From the NCBI GenBank assembly GCA_026936335.1, contig JAPMXV010000020.1, positions 124,001-188,000 on the forward strand: a stretch of DNA of 64,000 nt, in the 5' to 3' direction. Origin of the DNA: Mantamonas sphyraenae (Eukaryota; CRuMs; Mantamonadidae). Positions 1 to 11,993 of the stretch are shown here, piece after piece. The first letter of the stretch is position 1; each line of letters begins with the position of its first letter. The translations under genes were made by a program, and so were the position numbers. A model generated the notes under the pieces. The model did no database searches. It worked only from the letters and a program-made list of their open reading frames with translations, and was not told the DNA's origin.

Positions 1-2065
1 CAACGACGGAGCAACACCGTCGCCAACAGCAAACCAGGCAAGCACGTTGTGTTTCGCGAACCTGTGAGCGAGACGCAGGGCGACGGCAGCACACGCCGCG
101 GCAGACAGCAGCAGCAGACGCAGCAACAGGAAGCACGACGGGCATTGGATGCAGAGCGATCGCCACCGTCGGTGCAGCAGATCATGCAGGGGTTGCGGCG
201 ACGCACAAACGGAGAGGAGGGTGCAGAGGAGTCTCTGCACAGCGACGAAGAAGACCAAGACGTTCAGCCAAGCACACCCATGCGTGGCGTGCATGATGCC
301 GTGGCCGGCATCAAGGAGCAACGTGGTCAGGGAGGCAACGCATCGCTGTTTAGTCCTTCGCCATTCAAAGGAGGCACGTCCACGTCGTCCTCGTACGCAT
401 CCAGCAGCAGCAGCAGCAGCAGCAGCGGGTCGTGGTCGACGAAGGGTTTACACAGGAGGAGCTGGAAGACGAAGGGTGTACGATGACAGTGAGGATGATG
501 ATGATGACGAGGGTGACCACGCGGTGGGACAGGGGAAAGAGCACCAAGAGGAGGAGCTGTGGATGGACGAGGAGAGCGAGCAGACGAGAGAAATGGCGCC
601 GTTGGAAGTGGTGGAGGCCATTGCAGCAAGCATGCCGGCCACGGAAGAGGTGAGAGAGGTGGTTGCACGTGCTGTGGGCGAAGCGTGGGGTCGCATGGGC
701 GAGGAAGAACGACGAGCGCTGAGGGAACATGTGCAAGGGACGCAACATGCAAAGGATGCGTGGATGAGTGAGCAGCTGCAGCGACTGTGGCGCAGTAGGA
801 TGTGTCCAGAGGTGGATGTGGATAGGCTGAACTTTCTGGAGGCGATGGACGAGCGAGCCACAAGCGTGGTGCGACACTTTCGCCACAGCACAAGTGTACA
901 TAGCAGCACGCTGGTACGACTGGCCATTGTGGGGCCACGACGATCGGGCAAAACCACCCTGCTGTACCTTGCGGCGCGTGCGCTGCTGACGGAACTGGTG
1001 GCAAACGGCGAGTGGGCAGACACGTTTGTCTTTGTCGTCAACTGGAAACGATTGCTGCTGGACGTGGGCATCATCGACCAGCTCTTTCTGGTCATGATTG
1101 AAGCCACCGTGGAGCAACTCAGCGCCCAGCGCCCGGACTTGGCGGCGTATGCGGACGAACTCAGCGTGCACCTGCAATCACAAATCACAGACGGACCGGT
1201 GGCGCGGTTGAGTGCCGAGTTTCGCGAGACATACGCACCGCAATTGGTGCGCTTGCAGCTGCTCGCGACGAATCTGCAACGTGCGTGGAACGACAATGCC
1301 AAGCTGGATGAGTTTACAAAGCTGTGCACGCAGCTGCCCGTGTACATGAGCCAAATCTTTGGTTTCCAGCAGGTGTGCTTTGTGTTTGACAATCTGGACG
1401 CCACGCAGCTGCTGTTCAAGAACGGCAACCGCACAAGCAAACCCCTGTGCAACCTGCTCAAGGAGACACTGAGCGAACACAGCGCCATTGTCAGCGCCTC
1501 GCGCACAGGCCTGCTGTACAACCTGTTTCGTGACAACGACGGCTCGCAGCTCGTGTTCACCAGCACCGCAGACGTTGTGTCCAGCGTTCGCTTCGACGAA
1601 GAGTTTGGGCAGAGCGTGCCCGCCGAGTGGTTTTCCTTTGCCTTTGAGAGTCAGGAGAGCGTGCAGCTGAAGTACGAGCATGTGGGTGGACCCCCAGGCC
1701 TGCTCACACAGTATGTGCAGCTGGCACTCATGCTGGACGAGATGCAGGACAACTGGGGCGACAATCGCATCCACCTGAGCAAAGACGAGGAAGACGAGAG
1801 CAGTGCCATGGCCGGCTCAGCAGACTCGGCCTGTGTGCTGCGACTGGACACGGCCGCGGGGCAGGAGGCCCATCTGCTGGCGAGCATGGTCACCATCGAA
1901 CTGCTGGTCAATTGTGGCCTCATTGTCACGCAAGACAGCAAGAGCAGGCAGGCCACGCTGGCAAAGGGCAAGCCGGTGCCCATGCTACTCAACAAGCGCC
2001 AGCTGCTGGCCCAAGTGGTGATCGGTGTGCCGGGAGGACGCAGAAGGGTTGTCTTCCGCCAATGA
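1..2065 (+). CDS. P-loop NTPase with acidic low-complexity N-terminus (5' partial, one frame break)
   Basis: The frame is open from the first base, so the gene begins upstream. The N-terminal part (frame 1, to about base 425) is Gln-rich, acidic and Ser-rich and ends in a run of AGC codons. The rest of the protein reads in frame 2. There GPRRSGKT (bases about 933-957) is a clear Walker A motif, and VCFVFDNLD (about 1375-1400) looks like Walker B, followed by a sensor-like SASRTG. The arrangement resembles AAA/STAND or ORC-type ATPases, but I cannot assign a family. Frames 1 and 2 do not join as written: the switch falls in the AGC repeat at 403-426, where reading on as Ala leads into an Arg-rich then Asp-rich stretch. 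The gene converges with FNIP, with 29 bp between stop codons. Confidence is good for a real NTPase gene, low for function. Confidence 0.6.
403..426 (+). repeat. AGC trinucleotide tract at a coding frame switch
   Basis: Eight AGC units encode serine in the upstream frame and alanine in the downstream frame. The P-loop NTPase gene must change frame at or just after this tract. Confidence 0.75.
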
Positions 2066-2094
2066 AGGGATGGTTTGTTTCTGATCCGATCCGA

Positions 2095-3001
2095 TCACGC
2101 GTCAAACACAATATGCCGTCCCAGCGTCGGGTAGAAGCGCGTGCCGATGGTGACGAGGAGGGGGATGTCACGCAGCTCCCAGGAAAACTCTGCAGCGACT
2201 GTGGATGCACGCACGCTCTCGTCGGCGTGGTGATGCTCAATCCAGCGAGCCAGCAGGGCGCTGTCACACAGCATCTGGTACAGTTGGTCCTCGAGCCAAC
2301 TGATGCACACGTTTGTGTCCAAGCCAAGATCCATCATCATGGCCAACCCTTCCAAGATGCGCGAGATGGCACCGGTGCCTTCGTTGTCTGCCGTTTGTAC
2401 ATGCACGTTCTCGTCCGTGTCACTGGTGCGATCCGACGGTTCGTAGCTGATGACGCTGCACACGTCATTGTTCAGGTTGACCAGAAGGCAGCGTGCAGCA
2501 AGGACATCCTCGCTCTGACCCAGCACAAACCAGGGGAGACTGGCCCACTCCTTCAGCTCGTCTGTGATCTGTGTGTAGCAGTCCAACTGCCGCACATCTG
2601 TGTGTTTCTGTGCCGTTTGCACTCCCATCAGTGCAAAGTCGCTCACATAGTGCGCGCAGCAGCCGGCCAACAACGCTCGTGCTGTCGACGAGCTTGCCAC
2701 ACTGCTGCTTTCGTCGCTCACCACCGAATGCACGCTGATGTCGCTCACCACACTCTGTGTGTCCACACTGCCCATCCGTCCTTTGTACCCAACGCCAACA
2801 AACCTCCTGCGAGCCGCCCCTGCCTCTTCCTCCGCTGCTGCTGCTGCTGCTGCTGCTGTTCTTCGTCCTCTTCGTCCTCGTCCTCGTCCTCACTGTCGCT
2901 GTTGTCCACTCCCACCATGCGCACAGCACGCAGCGGTTGCGTTGCGCTGCCCAGCAACTCTTCATCTCTCTCCTTCAGCTTTCCTTGCTCCTGCTCCTGC
3001 A

Positions 3002-3036
<35 letters not shown>

Positions 3037-5000
3037 TGCTCCACGTTGACTGCCTCCATGGGCACCTCGCCGTCGACGCCTGTCCAATCCTCCTCCACGA
3101 CGAGCATGGTACGCTCCTCGGCGTCGTAATCGACGGGCACCTGCAGGATTTCGCCGCAGCGAATAAAATAACTGAGCACAAAGATGAGATTGTTGACCAG
3201 CTCGGGATTGCTGCCCACCACCACAGTTTTCAGCACCGCAGGTTCGCCGCTGTCTGCGCGGAAGCCGTACAGTTCAGCCAGTTGCTTGCGCAGGAGTCTG
3301 TTTGCGTCGTCCACGCCTCCCGAGGCCCTTCCACTGCTGCTACTGGCCGCTTGTGTGGCGAGCAGACCTGATGTCAGCCGCTGTTGGCCGTCATCCGAAC
3401 TCGGCCATCGGTTCTCCACCGTGTTGACCCACGATTGGTTGTGTCGCAAAAAGGTTTCGATGACAGTGTTGAGCAGGAAGCCCGTGCGACGTGTGTTGAG
3501 CGAATCCATGAGGGAGCGCAGCACTTGCAGGAACGAGCCCAGCAAGGCCATTTTGGCCTTGGCTGGCTTGCAAATCATGCCCAACCACACCAGTTCCGAC
3601 AGACGCGGCGCCACAAAGAACTCGTTGATGCTGTCCACAAAGTGTGCACATGCGGCGTGCACAGTCTTGAACCGCTGCAGTGCATACGCCTGGAACATCA
3701 TCATCGAGCGGTGGCTGTGCACATTGCGCTTGTTGCGTCCGCCGCTGCTATAGATGTGCACAATGCGCAGCAGCGACTCTTCCAGCAGCCTTCGGATGCG
3801 CACCATGCGCATCTCAATCACGTTGAGGTGCTGATGGATCAACTCCCGCAGCGTTTCGTTGTCCTCCAAGTAGAATACAATGCCCACGGCAATGGCAGGC
3901 GTGCGTGGCAGGTCGCTTGTGTTGGCACTCTTTGATGAGGACGAGGAGGATGAGGAGGAGGATGAGGATGATGACGAAGAAGACGTCGTCGACGAGGACG
4001 CCGATTGGCTCGATTTGCCCTGCGAGTTGCCCCCTGCCTTGGAACCACTCGCCATGCCTCCACTGCTGCTACTGCTGTTGATTTGGTCCACCGACGCATA
4101 CTCCTTGCGTAGGGACATGGAACGTCCGCCCAGCCGTGCTGGGTGTGAGTCGTCGTCGTCGTCGCCTCCGTGTGTGCTGTTCCCACGTGCACGCATGCCT
4201 CTCCCAGTCCCGTCGATGTCATCTCGCTCGCTTTCGCTGCGTGTGAGGGTGCGTGGAATGTCAGAGGCTGAACTTGTGTCCAGCACAAGCTCATGATCGT
4301 CCAGAGACGACCCTGTTTCGCTGCTGCTCAAATCCGAGCCCAGAACCATGCTACTTGGGCTGTCGCCACTGTGGCTGTACATGCGCAGGTGGGCCTGCCT
4401 TTTGCCGTATGTGCTGTGCGAGCGGGAGGAGGAACGACGCATGGAGCCGCCGCCAGCGGGCGACCACGACGGCTGCGTGGACAAGGGAAGCGGCTGTGAA
4501 GCACGCCGCACAGGGCGCGCCACACGCTCGCTGTCCGCACCCAGGTTGAAGATCTTGGTCAATAACACCATCTTCTTCTGCGGTACACTGTGCATCTTTG
4601 TGCTGGTGCTGCTATGTTTCAGCGGCAGCGCGCCAAACATCAGCTCGGCCACTTGCTGCATCTCCAGACGAGCACGCGACACCGCAGGCGCAAGTGCCGT
4701 CCGCACCTTGCGCTGGCTGCCACTCTGAGCCTCACGTGATCCGTTGCCCGACAGCGAGGATGAGGACGAGGACGACGATGAGGAGGAAGACGCGTCCAGT
4801 TCCACGGTGAGGGTTGTGCCGAGGGGAATGCCCGAATCAAACAGAAACTTGCACTGCTTGTTTTCCGTTTCTTGGCACACGACGACGCGCACCCGCCCTC
4901 CCAGGTCCAACTGCAGGTCCTCCAACGACGTGTCCTTGCGGTTGGCCGTCTCGCCCGCTTCACCCCCCACGGACTGCGGGCCAAAGAGGAAATTCCACAT
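2095..5000 (-). CDS. FNIP: Folliculin-interacting protein (FNIP1/2 family), one frame break
   Basis: FNIP binds folliculin and acts at the lysosome and in Rag/mTORC1 and AMPK signalling (family knowledge). Several blocks match FNIP as I remember it. An N-terminal FLFDSGIPLG region is followed by AELMFGALPLKH and a KMVLLTKIF block. The middle has IAVGIVFYLEDNETL, then VWLGMICKP, then TVVVGSNPELVNNLIFVLSY. The C-terminal DENN-like part has CISWLEDQLYQMLCDS and DIPLLVTIGT. Serine and acidic runs fill the loops. The N-terminal 2.1 kb and the last 0.7 kb are in different frames; the switch fits the GCT tract at 2834-2859. I chose the start at 5000 (MWNFLFGPQ) over the in-frame ATG at 5081, which would overlap the next gene. 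Span 2,906 nt, one short of a multiple of three. No intron is needed elsewhere. Confidence 0.85.
2834..2859. repeat. GCT/AGC trinucleotide tract at the FNIP frame switch
   Basis: Read on the minus strand it gives Gln codons in the upstream frame and Ala codons in the downstream frame. Both sides are good FNIP sequence, so the reading frame changes here by one base. Confidence 0.75.
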
Positions 5001-5077
5001 CCTTGCCGGACCCGGCGCAGACAAGACGTCTTTGGCGTCCCAACACGCGCACGCGCATGTCCATAACGTGTGGGCAT

Positions 5078-7595
5078 TCATTCATAGATGCCACTTTCGG
5101 CCTCGCTCAGTTCCCGATCTGGGTTCAGCGCAGGCGACGGCTGCAACGCGTCGTCGTCGTCTGCCTGCAATCCTTGCAGCACCATACGCATCATCTTGTT
5201 CCATGTCTGCGGAGAGTACGAGTGCACACGTGCTGCACGCGCGTTGATGGCATCCCGCAGCCTGTGTACAACCACACGCTCCTCCTCGCGACTCTCCTGC
5301 TCTTGCGGGTGCTCTTGTTCCTGCTCGTGCTCCTCCTTCCCATCATCTGCTTTGCCCTCCTCTTCCTCACTCAGATCCAGCAGCAGTCGCGTGAGCATTT
5401 CCACGCCGCTGTCGCCCAACAGCTCAAAGTCGGACATAAACTCGCCCAGCACCTGGGTGGCGTGTTCCTGCAGGGCTGTGGACGTTTCGTACCGCTGTGG
5501 CTCGGCTTGCAGCGTCTTGAGCTCCTGCAACACAGCCAGAGGCGGAATCTTGACGAAAATGAACGGATCGCAGGTTTCCAGCATGTCGCGCATGTCGTCA
5601 CCCAGATAGCGCACGCCTGTGTCGACAGCCTCGCCGATCATGGCCATCTGCATCACCTTGAGGTCGTTGTCCAGGAACTCCATGCAGTCTTCGTAGGCCT
5701 CTTCAAAGCGCAGCAGCAGGGCCTTGAGCTCCCCGTGGTCGGACAGGCGTGGACGGATGCGGTGCTCTTCCACCTCACCGTACTCTTGCAACTTGAAGCG
5801 CAACTGCATCCACGCGTGCAGCATCTTGTTGGCAATCTCCGACAGGTAGCGGTTGGGATTCTCAGCCATCACCTCTGCGCGCGACAACATGTCCTCGGAA
5901 AAGTCGTCCCGCCCATGGCCGTCTGTTTCTGCGAGTGCGTTCAGCTCGCCGATTTCCATCAGCAGCTGCGCGCGTGCGTCACGCACCTCCATCAACAGCG
6001 ACGTAATCAGCACGTATGTGTCGCCCACCTCGCTCACCTCGTTCTCCAGCCTCTCGATCGGCGATTCATGCGGGATCGGGGCATTGTGGTATCGCGTGGC
6101 CGTGGCCATTGACGAAATGCTGTTGCTGCTGCTGCTGCTGGATGAAGATGAAGAGGAGGACGAGGTGGAAGCGGTGGAAGAGGACGCCGATGTGGATGAG
6201 GAAGACGACGACGAGGAGGAGGATGCAGTCGTTGTGTGGGCCTCGACCAACTCTCCGTCGTCCGATGTCTGTGCTGTTGTGGTCGTCACGGCCAATCGAC
6301 GCGCCGTGCTCGTGCGCTGTTCCTCCAGCGACGACAAGAATGACGACGCACGGCTCTGCGTCTGGTTGTGAACCTGATTGTGCTGCTGCTGCTGCTGCTG
6401 TTGCTGCTGTTGCTGCTGCTGTTGCTGCTGTTGCTGCTGCTGGTGGGCGCTGTTGAGGTCGTGGACGACATCGACGCCGGATTCGCCCGTTTCCATGCTG
6501 CGCGCCAGGTAGGGGGACTGCGACACGAGGTTGCTGCTTGCGGACGAGCTGCTAAACGCTGTGGAAGCAGAAAGGCCCATGCTGGCTGCAGCTGCCACGC
6601 CAGAACCCATCATCATGATGTGCGATCCGCTCGACTCGGGGGTGTGCACACGCTCGTCCAGAAAGCTCTCGATCTGGGTCAACACAGATTCGGTTTCGAT
6701 GGCATTCAGCAGAGGCAAGCGAGCCTCGTGTGCAATGCGCTCGGTGTCCTTGACCATCTCCCTTTCAAACGACGTCCATGTGCCGTCAAACTGTCGCAGC
6801 GACGTCTTCAGCTCCGCACACTGCGCCTCCAGCTTTGCACGCTCCTCTTCCAACACCTCCGGATCCACGTTTCCGTTGGCACCCGTTTGCATGCCAGCTC
6901 CGGATACACCTGCGGATGAGGACGACCCACCATCCGATCCGCCGCCTCCAGGCGACCCTGCACGTTCGCTGGCCTCACGCACACGTTGGGCATACCTGGC
7001 CTTGGTCAACATGGACGAAGAAGCCAGTGGCGATGAGGAGGAGGCCTGGTCGCCGCCGTGACCCCCTGCGCCGCCGCCGCCGCCTGCGCCGTGACGACGC
7101 GTGCGGCCGCTCAGTTCTGCACTGCGGTGGCAGCTCTGTGCAAAGCGACGCAGATGGCGACGCAGCTGGAGAAAGTCCCACTGCAGCTTCACACTGAGGT
7201 GTCGCAATAGGGAGGAGTGACGAAACTGCTGGCCGTTGATCATCACCACCGGCCACTTGGACAACACATCTCCCAACAGACAAAACACGGCGGGATAGCA
7301 TTCGTAGTTGCCTTTGAAGTCGACGCTGAAATGGGGCGGAAACTGTTTGCGATAATCCTTGGAGGTGCGCCGGATGCTCTGCCGGATGCACAGGTCGTTG
7401 ATGGCATCCAGCAGCTCCTGCCGCAGGTTGTCATACTCGTGCCACCATTCCGTCGACGTTGGATCCGCGTTACGTTCGTGCCGCGTCAACGCTCGCGCGG
7501 CGTGGAAGGCATGGTTGAAGTCACGGAACCGGTGTTCGATCTGATACTTCTGAGGCGACGCATTGTGGTTGACTGTCGTCGTACGGCTGGATGTC

Positions 7596-7631
<36 letters not shown>

Positions 7632-8542
7632 GAAGACGACGATGACGCCCCAGCACTGTTGCTGCTGTGTTGCCGTGCCGTGTTGGCAGCAGCCGCCGCC
7701 GCCGCCGCCGCGACTGTGTTTTCGCCGTGTGCTCGTGCCAGCATGCGTCGTGTGCGTGGCGACGGTGTGCTTGGCTCATTGGCCACCACCCTGGGTGAAG
7801 AAGAATCGTGTTGCACCACATGCACCGTTTCGCTTGCTTCCTCCTCCTCCTCCTGCTCGTCCTGCTCGTCCTCTTCTTGCGTCTGCTCCGTCACCACTGC
7901 CGCTGCCTCTCGTTGGCTTTGCGACGGCGGTGGCGGCTTTGGCGTGGACCGCACCCGGATACTCTCGTTGGCCTCGCCATCCCTGACCACCTCGCTCTCT
8001 CGTTCCCTATGTACACTGGCCATGTCCTGGCCCTGCCCCGTGTTGACGCGCAAAGTGCCACCGCCAAAATCCGTTTCGCGGCCGTTGCCTCCACCCCGTT
8101 CTTCCAGCGACCGTGCCGCACGTCCTGCACGACTCCTGCGACTCAACACCGTGTGGTTGTGTTCATCACGCACCAGTGCGTCGTTTGGTGTCTCTTGTGT
8201 CTCCACACTCGTCTCATGGGCGTCCTCAGCGCCGCCCACACCCTTGCGTGTCCCGTCGCCCTCTTCTTCCGTCGACGCCGTCCGCTCCAGCGACGTCACG
8301 GTGGTCATTGTCATGTGCAACGCACGCGGAGCACGCGATGCGTTGTGGATGGGTGGAAAGAACGTTGTGGTTTCATCCGCATTGGCCGGTTTCGGCGGAT
8401 GAGGCACCACCACCACCTGCTCCTCCGCTGTTCCTGCCTGTCCTTCACCTCCCTGGCCATGCGGTCCCGTGTCCAAACTCTCTGCGTCGGCCGTGTCCAC
8501 CAGCGTGGCGGCTGCACGGGTGCGCAACGAGAATGAGTGCAT
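5078..8542 (-). CDS. LST2/ZFYVE28-like protein lacking a FYVE domain
   Basis: Lateral signaling target 2 proteins act on endosomes to lower EGF-receptor signalling. Two blocks resemble the LST2 N-terminal region as I remember it. At about residues 335-460 there is FHAARALTRHERN, then LRQELLDAINDLC, then a KQFPPHFSVDFKGN segment. At about 825-1010 there is YLSEIANKMLHAWMQLRF, then EAVDTGVRYLGDDM, then CDPFIFVKIPPLAVLQEL, matching the LST2 motif in which a Tyr-Leu-x-Asp-Met turn precedes a conserved Ile-Pro-x-Leu-Ala. Long Ser and Gln runs separate them. The C-terminus ends in acidic low complexity with no Cys-rich FYVE finger. I used the ATG at 8542; an in-frame ATG at 8695 would leave 9 bp after the ThyX stop. 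About 1,154 residues. The family call is a remembered-motif match. Confidence 0.6.
6380..6442. repeat. CTG/TTG tract encoding about 21 glutamines in the LST2-like protein
   Basis: On the minus strand this mixed CAG/CAA run encodes an uninterrupted polyglutamine stretch. Unlike the pure tracts at four other loci, the reading frame passes through it intact. Confidence 0.85.
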
Positions 8543-8704
8543 GATGCTGGACTGCCAGGTGAGGAAAAAGTGTGTCGGTGAGTGACTCTTTTTTTGTGTG
8601 GCCTCGCGCATGCTGCTTCTCCAACTCGGTGTGCCACACATGCGTTCCCGACGATTCATCCATGCGACTTTGTGCTCACACACAGCAGTGCCCATTGCGC
8701 CGCC

Positions 8705-10530
8705 TCAACGGCCAAAAAAATCGCCGTCAAAGTCCATCTTGACGACGCGGATGTCCTCTGCAATCTGCGGGTTCTCCTGGGCAAACAGGTTCCACATGTC
8801 GTACACGGCGGTGCGGTAGCTAAAGTGGCCGCCGCTCTTTGTGCGCAGCTCGACAATGTGGTAAAACTCACGCAGGTTCATCTTGAACAGCGTTCGCTTG
8901 CGCATGGCCATGCAGCTCACATAGGCCGCCTCGTGGGGAAAGTCTGCAGCGATCGTTTCAAATGCCTCCCGTGATCGTTCCATGGCACTGGTGTACAGTT
9001 CCAGGCCACCCGCCTCCTCCAGATCACGCGGCACCTCCCAGCCCAACGACACACCCAGGGGCTGGTTGATTTGTGTGCACATGCGATGGCGCTGCAAGTC
9101 ACGGTAGGCGCCATAATCCATGGCTGTGTCAAACACCAGCGCCTGACCACACTCAAACTCGCGGCTGGGCCAATCCCAACGGCTGCGGTTGCCCTGCACC
9201 GCTTCGTACACGCCTTGCTTGTCCTCCTCACTCATCTCCTGCACCACAGCCACAATGTCGGCGTAGCTGTGTCCAGAGGCACTGTACAGCATGGTGGCCA
9301 CAGCCTCGTCGCGCAACGAAAGACCATCCGAAGAGGGATGGAAGCTCACACGCGGTGTGGCATCACCGTCGGGTGTAGAAAGGTGGCCGAGGTGCTTGGC
9401 TGCCAATTGTGTCAACACCTCCTTCTGCTTGACAAGATACTCTTTGGGATCGGTGCGTTTGACCAGCGTCGGCGCACCTTTCACCTGGTAGTTGACAGCC
9501 TCGCCGATGCGCTCGAGCATGTCACGTGAGGCATCGTTCAACGTATCCTCCTGTGCCATGTCCTCCAGCAGGGCGTTCACCTTGTCCGACTGCGGGTTGA
9601 AGGCAGGGCTCAGGGCGGCGTTTTGGATCTCCTCGCCAATGCGGCTGATCTCCTGCGTGGGGCTGGCCTTGAGCTTGCTGATGCAATGGCGCAACGAACG
9701 TGCGTTCATCACCAGTCCAAGGTTGGTGATTGTTGCCGTGGGCAACACATACCGTGCAACGTCCAGAGCACGTGCGCGCAGTCGATTCTGGTACAGCTTG
9801 TCGCTCATTTGCTTGCCCTCTGCGTCCGGCTCGGGCTTTGGGTACGCTTTGCCATAGTATTCAATCATCACGTCCACCAGCTTGGCATAGGTGTCCATCA
9901 GGTACGCAATGGTTTCTGTGTACAGCTCGGCGTGCGCAGACTCCATCAGGACAGGCGGCTCGTAGTGCTTGAAGAATGGCACATAGCGTGTACTCTTCTC
10001 CTGGTACGACGCAATCCGGTTGTCCTCGATCGCCTTGGACGCAAGGATCGACACGTTCTCGCACGCGATGGAGATGGTCGCCATGTCTGCCACACTGTAC
10101 GTTGTCGACAAGTAACGGTGGTCGCACGAGGATGTGAGTTGATGCACGTCGCATGCGTGGCCGTCGGAGCAGCATGTGCCCCCACATGTGCAGGGAAGGG
10201 CCGCAGTGTGTTTTTGCTTTTGGCGCGAAAAGCGCGCCAAAAATCCCACGCTCGACACGTCAGCGAGGTTTCGGAGGACTTGGGCACTCACCTGGCATCA
10301 CCGTAGCCCAGGACCCACTTTTCGTGGAATGCTTCGGCCTTGGAATCGCTGAGGGAAACGAGGGAATCGCGGATGGAGGCTGTGGAGCGGGAGTACTTGG
10401 CCATGCTGACGGCGAGGACTTCGGGCGACACACCGACAATGGCAAAGATGTCTCTGTCAGCTGTGTCCTGCTCCTGTTCCGTCATTTGTTCCTGCTTCTG
10501 CTGCTGTGTTTGTTCGTCGGTGGACGACAT
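8705..10530 (-). CDS. thyX: Two-domain flavin-dependent thymidylate synthase (ThyX-like)
   Basis: ThyX makes dTMP from dUMP using FAD and methylene-tetrahydrofolate, replacing classical ThyA. Two exons: 10530-10292 and 10094-8705, with a 197-bp GTGAGT..CAG intron splitting the codon inside YGDASVADM (ThyX YGHxSVxE-type motif). They sum to 1,629 nt, 542 residues, roughly twice a normal ThyX, with two ThyX-like halves. Half one has DNRIASYQEKSTRY, the ThyX signature RHRxxSxNExSxRY with its leading Arg-His changed. Half two has LQRHRMCTQINQPLG, which keeps RHR but lacks the S-x-R-Y end. Long ThyX-like proteins exist in bacteria (general knowledge), which suggests transfer or an old retained copy. 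The start MSSTDEQ is 46 bp from the PSF2 stop on the same strand. An alternative N-terminus from ATG 10291 lies in the intron and loses the first motif. Confidence 0.85.
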
Positions 10531-10576
10531 GGCAATGGCGTTTTTGTTTCTCTGGGAGGCGCCCAGCCCCCGCACT

Positions 10577-11993
10577 TCACCCCTCCTCCTGTGTGTTGAG
10601 CAGCTCTTCGTCCATGGCATCCGCCGGCTCCTGGTCATTGTCGTTGTCGTCTGTGGGATCGGTGTCGTCTTGGGTGGCGGTGCTTGCAGCAGTGGAGGCG
10701 GTTGAAGACGGGGCAGCGCGAAGCTGTCTGCGCTGAGGCACGGGGGCGTTGGCCTGCTGCAGTGCCATAGCACTGATACTGAGGCTGGCTGTGGAGGCTG
10801 TGGCAGAGTTGGAGGCTGATGACGTGGATTGTTGGGCGCCTGCAGCGCCACTGTCGGAAGAAAAGATGCTTGGCGACGGAACGACGCCTTGCTCCTCTGT
10901 GTTGCGAGATTGTGACTGTACCTGTGATTGTGATTGAGATTGAGATTGCGATTGCGATTGAGATTGAGATTGCGAGTCGTCGTGCTGCATAGCCCGCATG
11001 TTGGCCATGTAGCGTTGGAAGGCGTTGAGCTTTTGCTGGTGTTCCTGGGGATCCACTGCGTCGTCTGCGCCTGTGGCCTGGCTGTCCTCGTCAATGACAT
11101 CCACGTCGTCCAGGTCGCCGTACAGCCTGGTGCCTGGCACTGTGTCTGCTGTGCCAGCGTCTGCCAAGCTGATGGCCTGCATGTGGTCCAGTGAGTGGAC
11201 CAAAAAGTCGCGCATGGTGTTCAACTCCTGGCTGGCAATGTTGTTCAGCTGCAGAAGCGCCGTGTCCACGGACAACGACTCCAGATCGCGCAGGATCTTG
11301 TTGCGTCGCACTTCATACAAATCCTGAACCAACGACCGCGTGTTGGCCACTTGCTCAATGTCGTCGGCGGCACTGCAAGGTGGCGAAAGAGAGGGGGAGG
11401 TGTCAGCGGGTGGAAGGGGACGGGGGACGGCGGGAAGAGGGGGGGATGGCAACCACGCACAAGTTGAATAACAAATTGGAGTGTTCCAAATAGTGGAAGG
11501 GCACGTCTGTGTACACGTCGCTGTCCTTTTCCGTGTCGACAGCAGTGGCCAGCGCGTCTGCAGAGAGCCACTCCGGCACCTCGATCTGACAGCGCTGGTG
11601 CTTCTTCAGCGCAATGGCAAGCCACAGTGGCACCGAAATGGGCAGACCTGCTTGGAACGGACCAATCCGTCTCTGTGTGGGGTGGCCACGGTGGGAGAGA
11701 AGGCCCCGGAGCGGGTGAGTTTGTGGAAGTCGCAAGGTCAGGGTTGATCACACGCCGTGTGACGTTTTTGCACCGCGCAACGCTCGCAAGAGGGCGAAAG
11801 TGGGGCAAGTGGAATGGAGCAGGGTTGGCAAACGGGTGTGGGAGGCGCAGAGAAGGTAGGCCAGACTTACGTCGATGAGGTCCAGTGGCTCAAGGTTGAA
11901 GTTGGGAACAATACGGATGGAGTCGTCTTCGGCCAGAAACTCCAGCTCGGCCGGAGTGAACGAGGAGTACGACTCGTAGGCCTCGTTGGACAT
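10577..11993 (-). CDS. PSF2: GINS complex subunit PSF2
   Basis: PSF2 is part of GINS, which with CDC45 and MCM2-7 forms the replicative helicase. Exons 11993-11871, 11672-11461 and 11372-10577 sum to 1,131 nt, 376 residues, in phase, with donors GTAAGT and GTGCGT. The start reads ELEFLAEDDSIRIVPNF, then GPFQAGLPISVPLWLAIALK, then VPEWLSADAL, then IEQVANTRSLVQDLYEVR, all matching PSF2 in order. The family core is about 185 residues. This protein adds a C-terminal tail of about 180 residues with an acidic block, a Gln-Ser repeat, Ala/Ser-rich sequence and an acidic end. The second exon joins its neighbours across split codons, which supports the model. It shares a 114-bp divergent promoter with the + gene at 12108. 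Confidence 0.93.
10923..10977. repeat. Hexanucleotide minisatellite encoding a Gln-Ser repeat in PSF2
   Basis: A degenerate array of GATTGA/GATTGC units on the plus strand encodes roughly nine Gln-Ser dipeptides on the minus strand, in the C-terminal extension of PSF2. The unit is a multiple of three, so length change would keep frame. Confidence 0.8.

Noticed and set aside
2745-2790. A 38-bp intron in FNIP (GTTTGT..GCAG) to explain the frame change
   Set aside because: All other introns are 76 bp or longer, and the alternative frame continues smoothly from the GCT tract.
10095-10291. Cys/His-rich N-terminus for ThyX read from ATG 10291
   Set aside because: It is the intron: splicing out GTGAGT..CAG restores the conserved YGDASVADM segment in phase.
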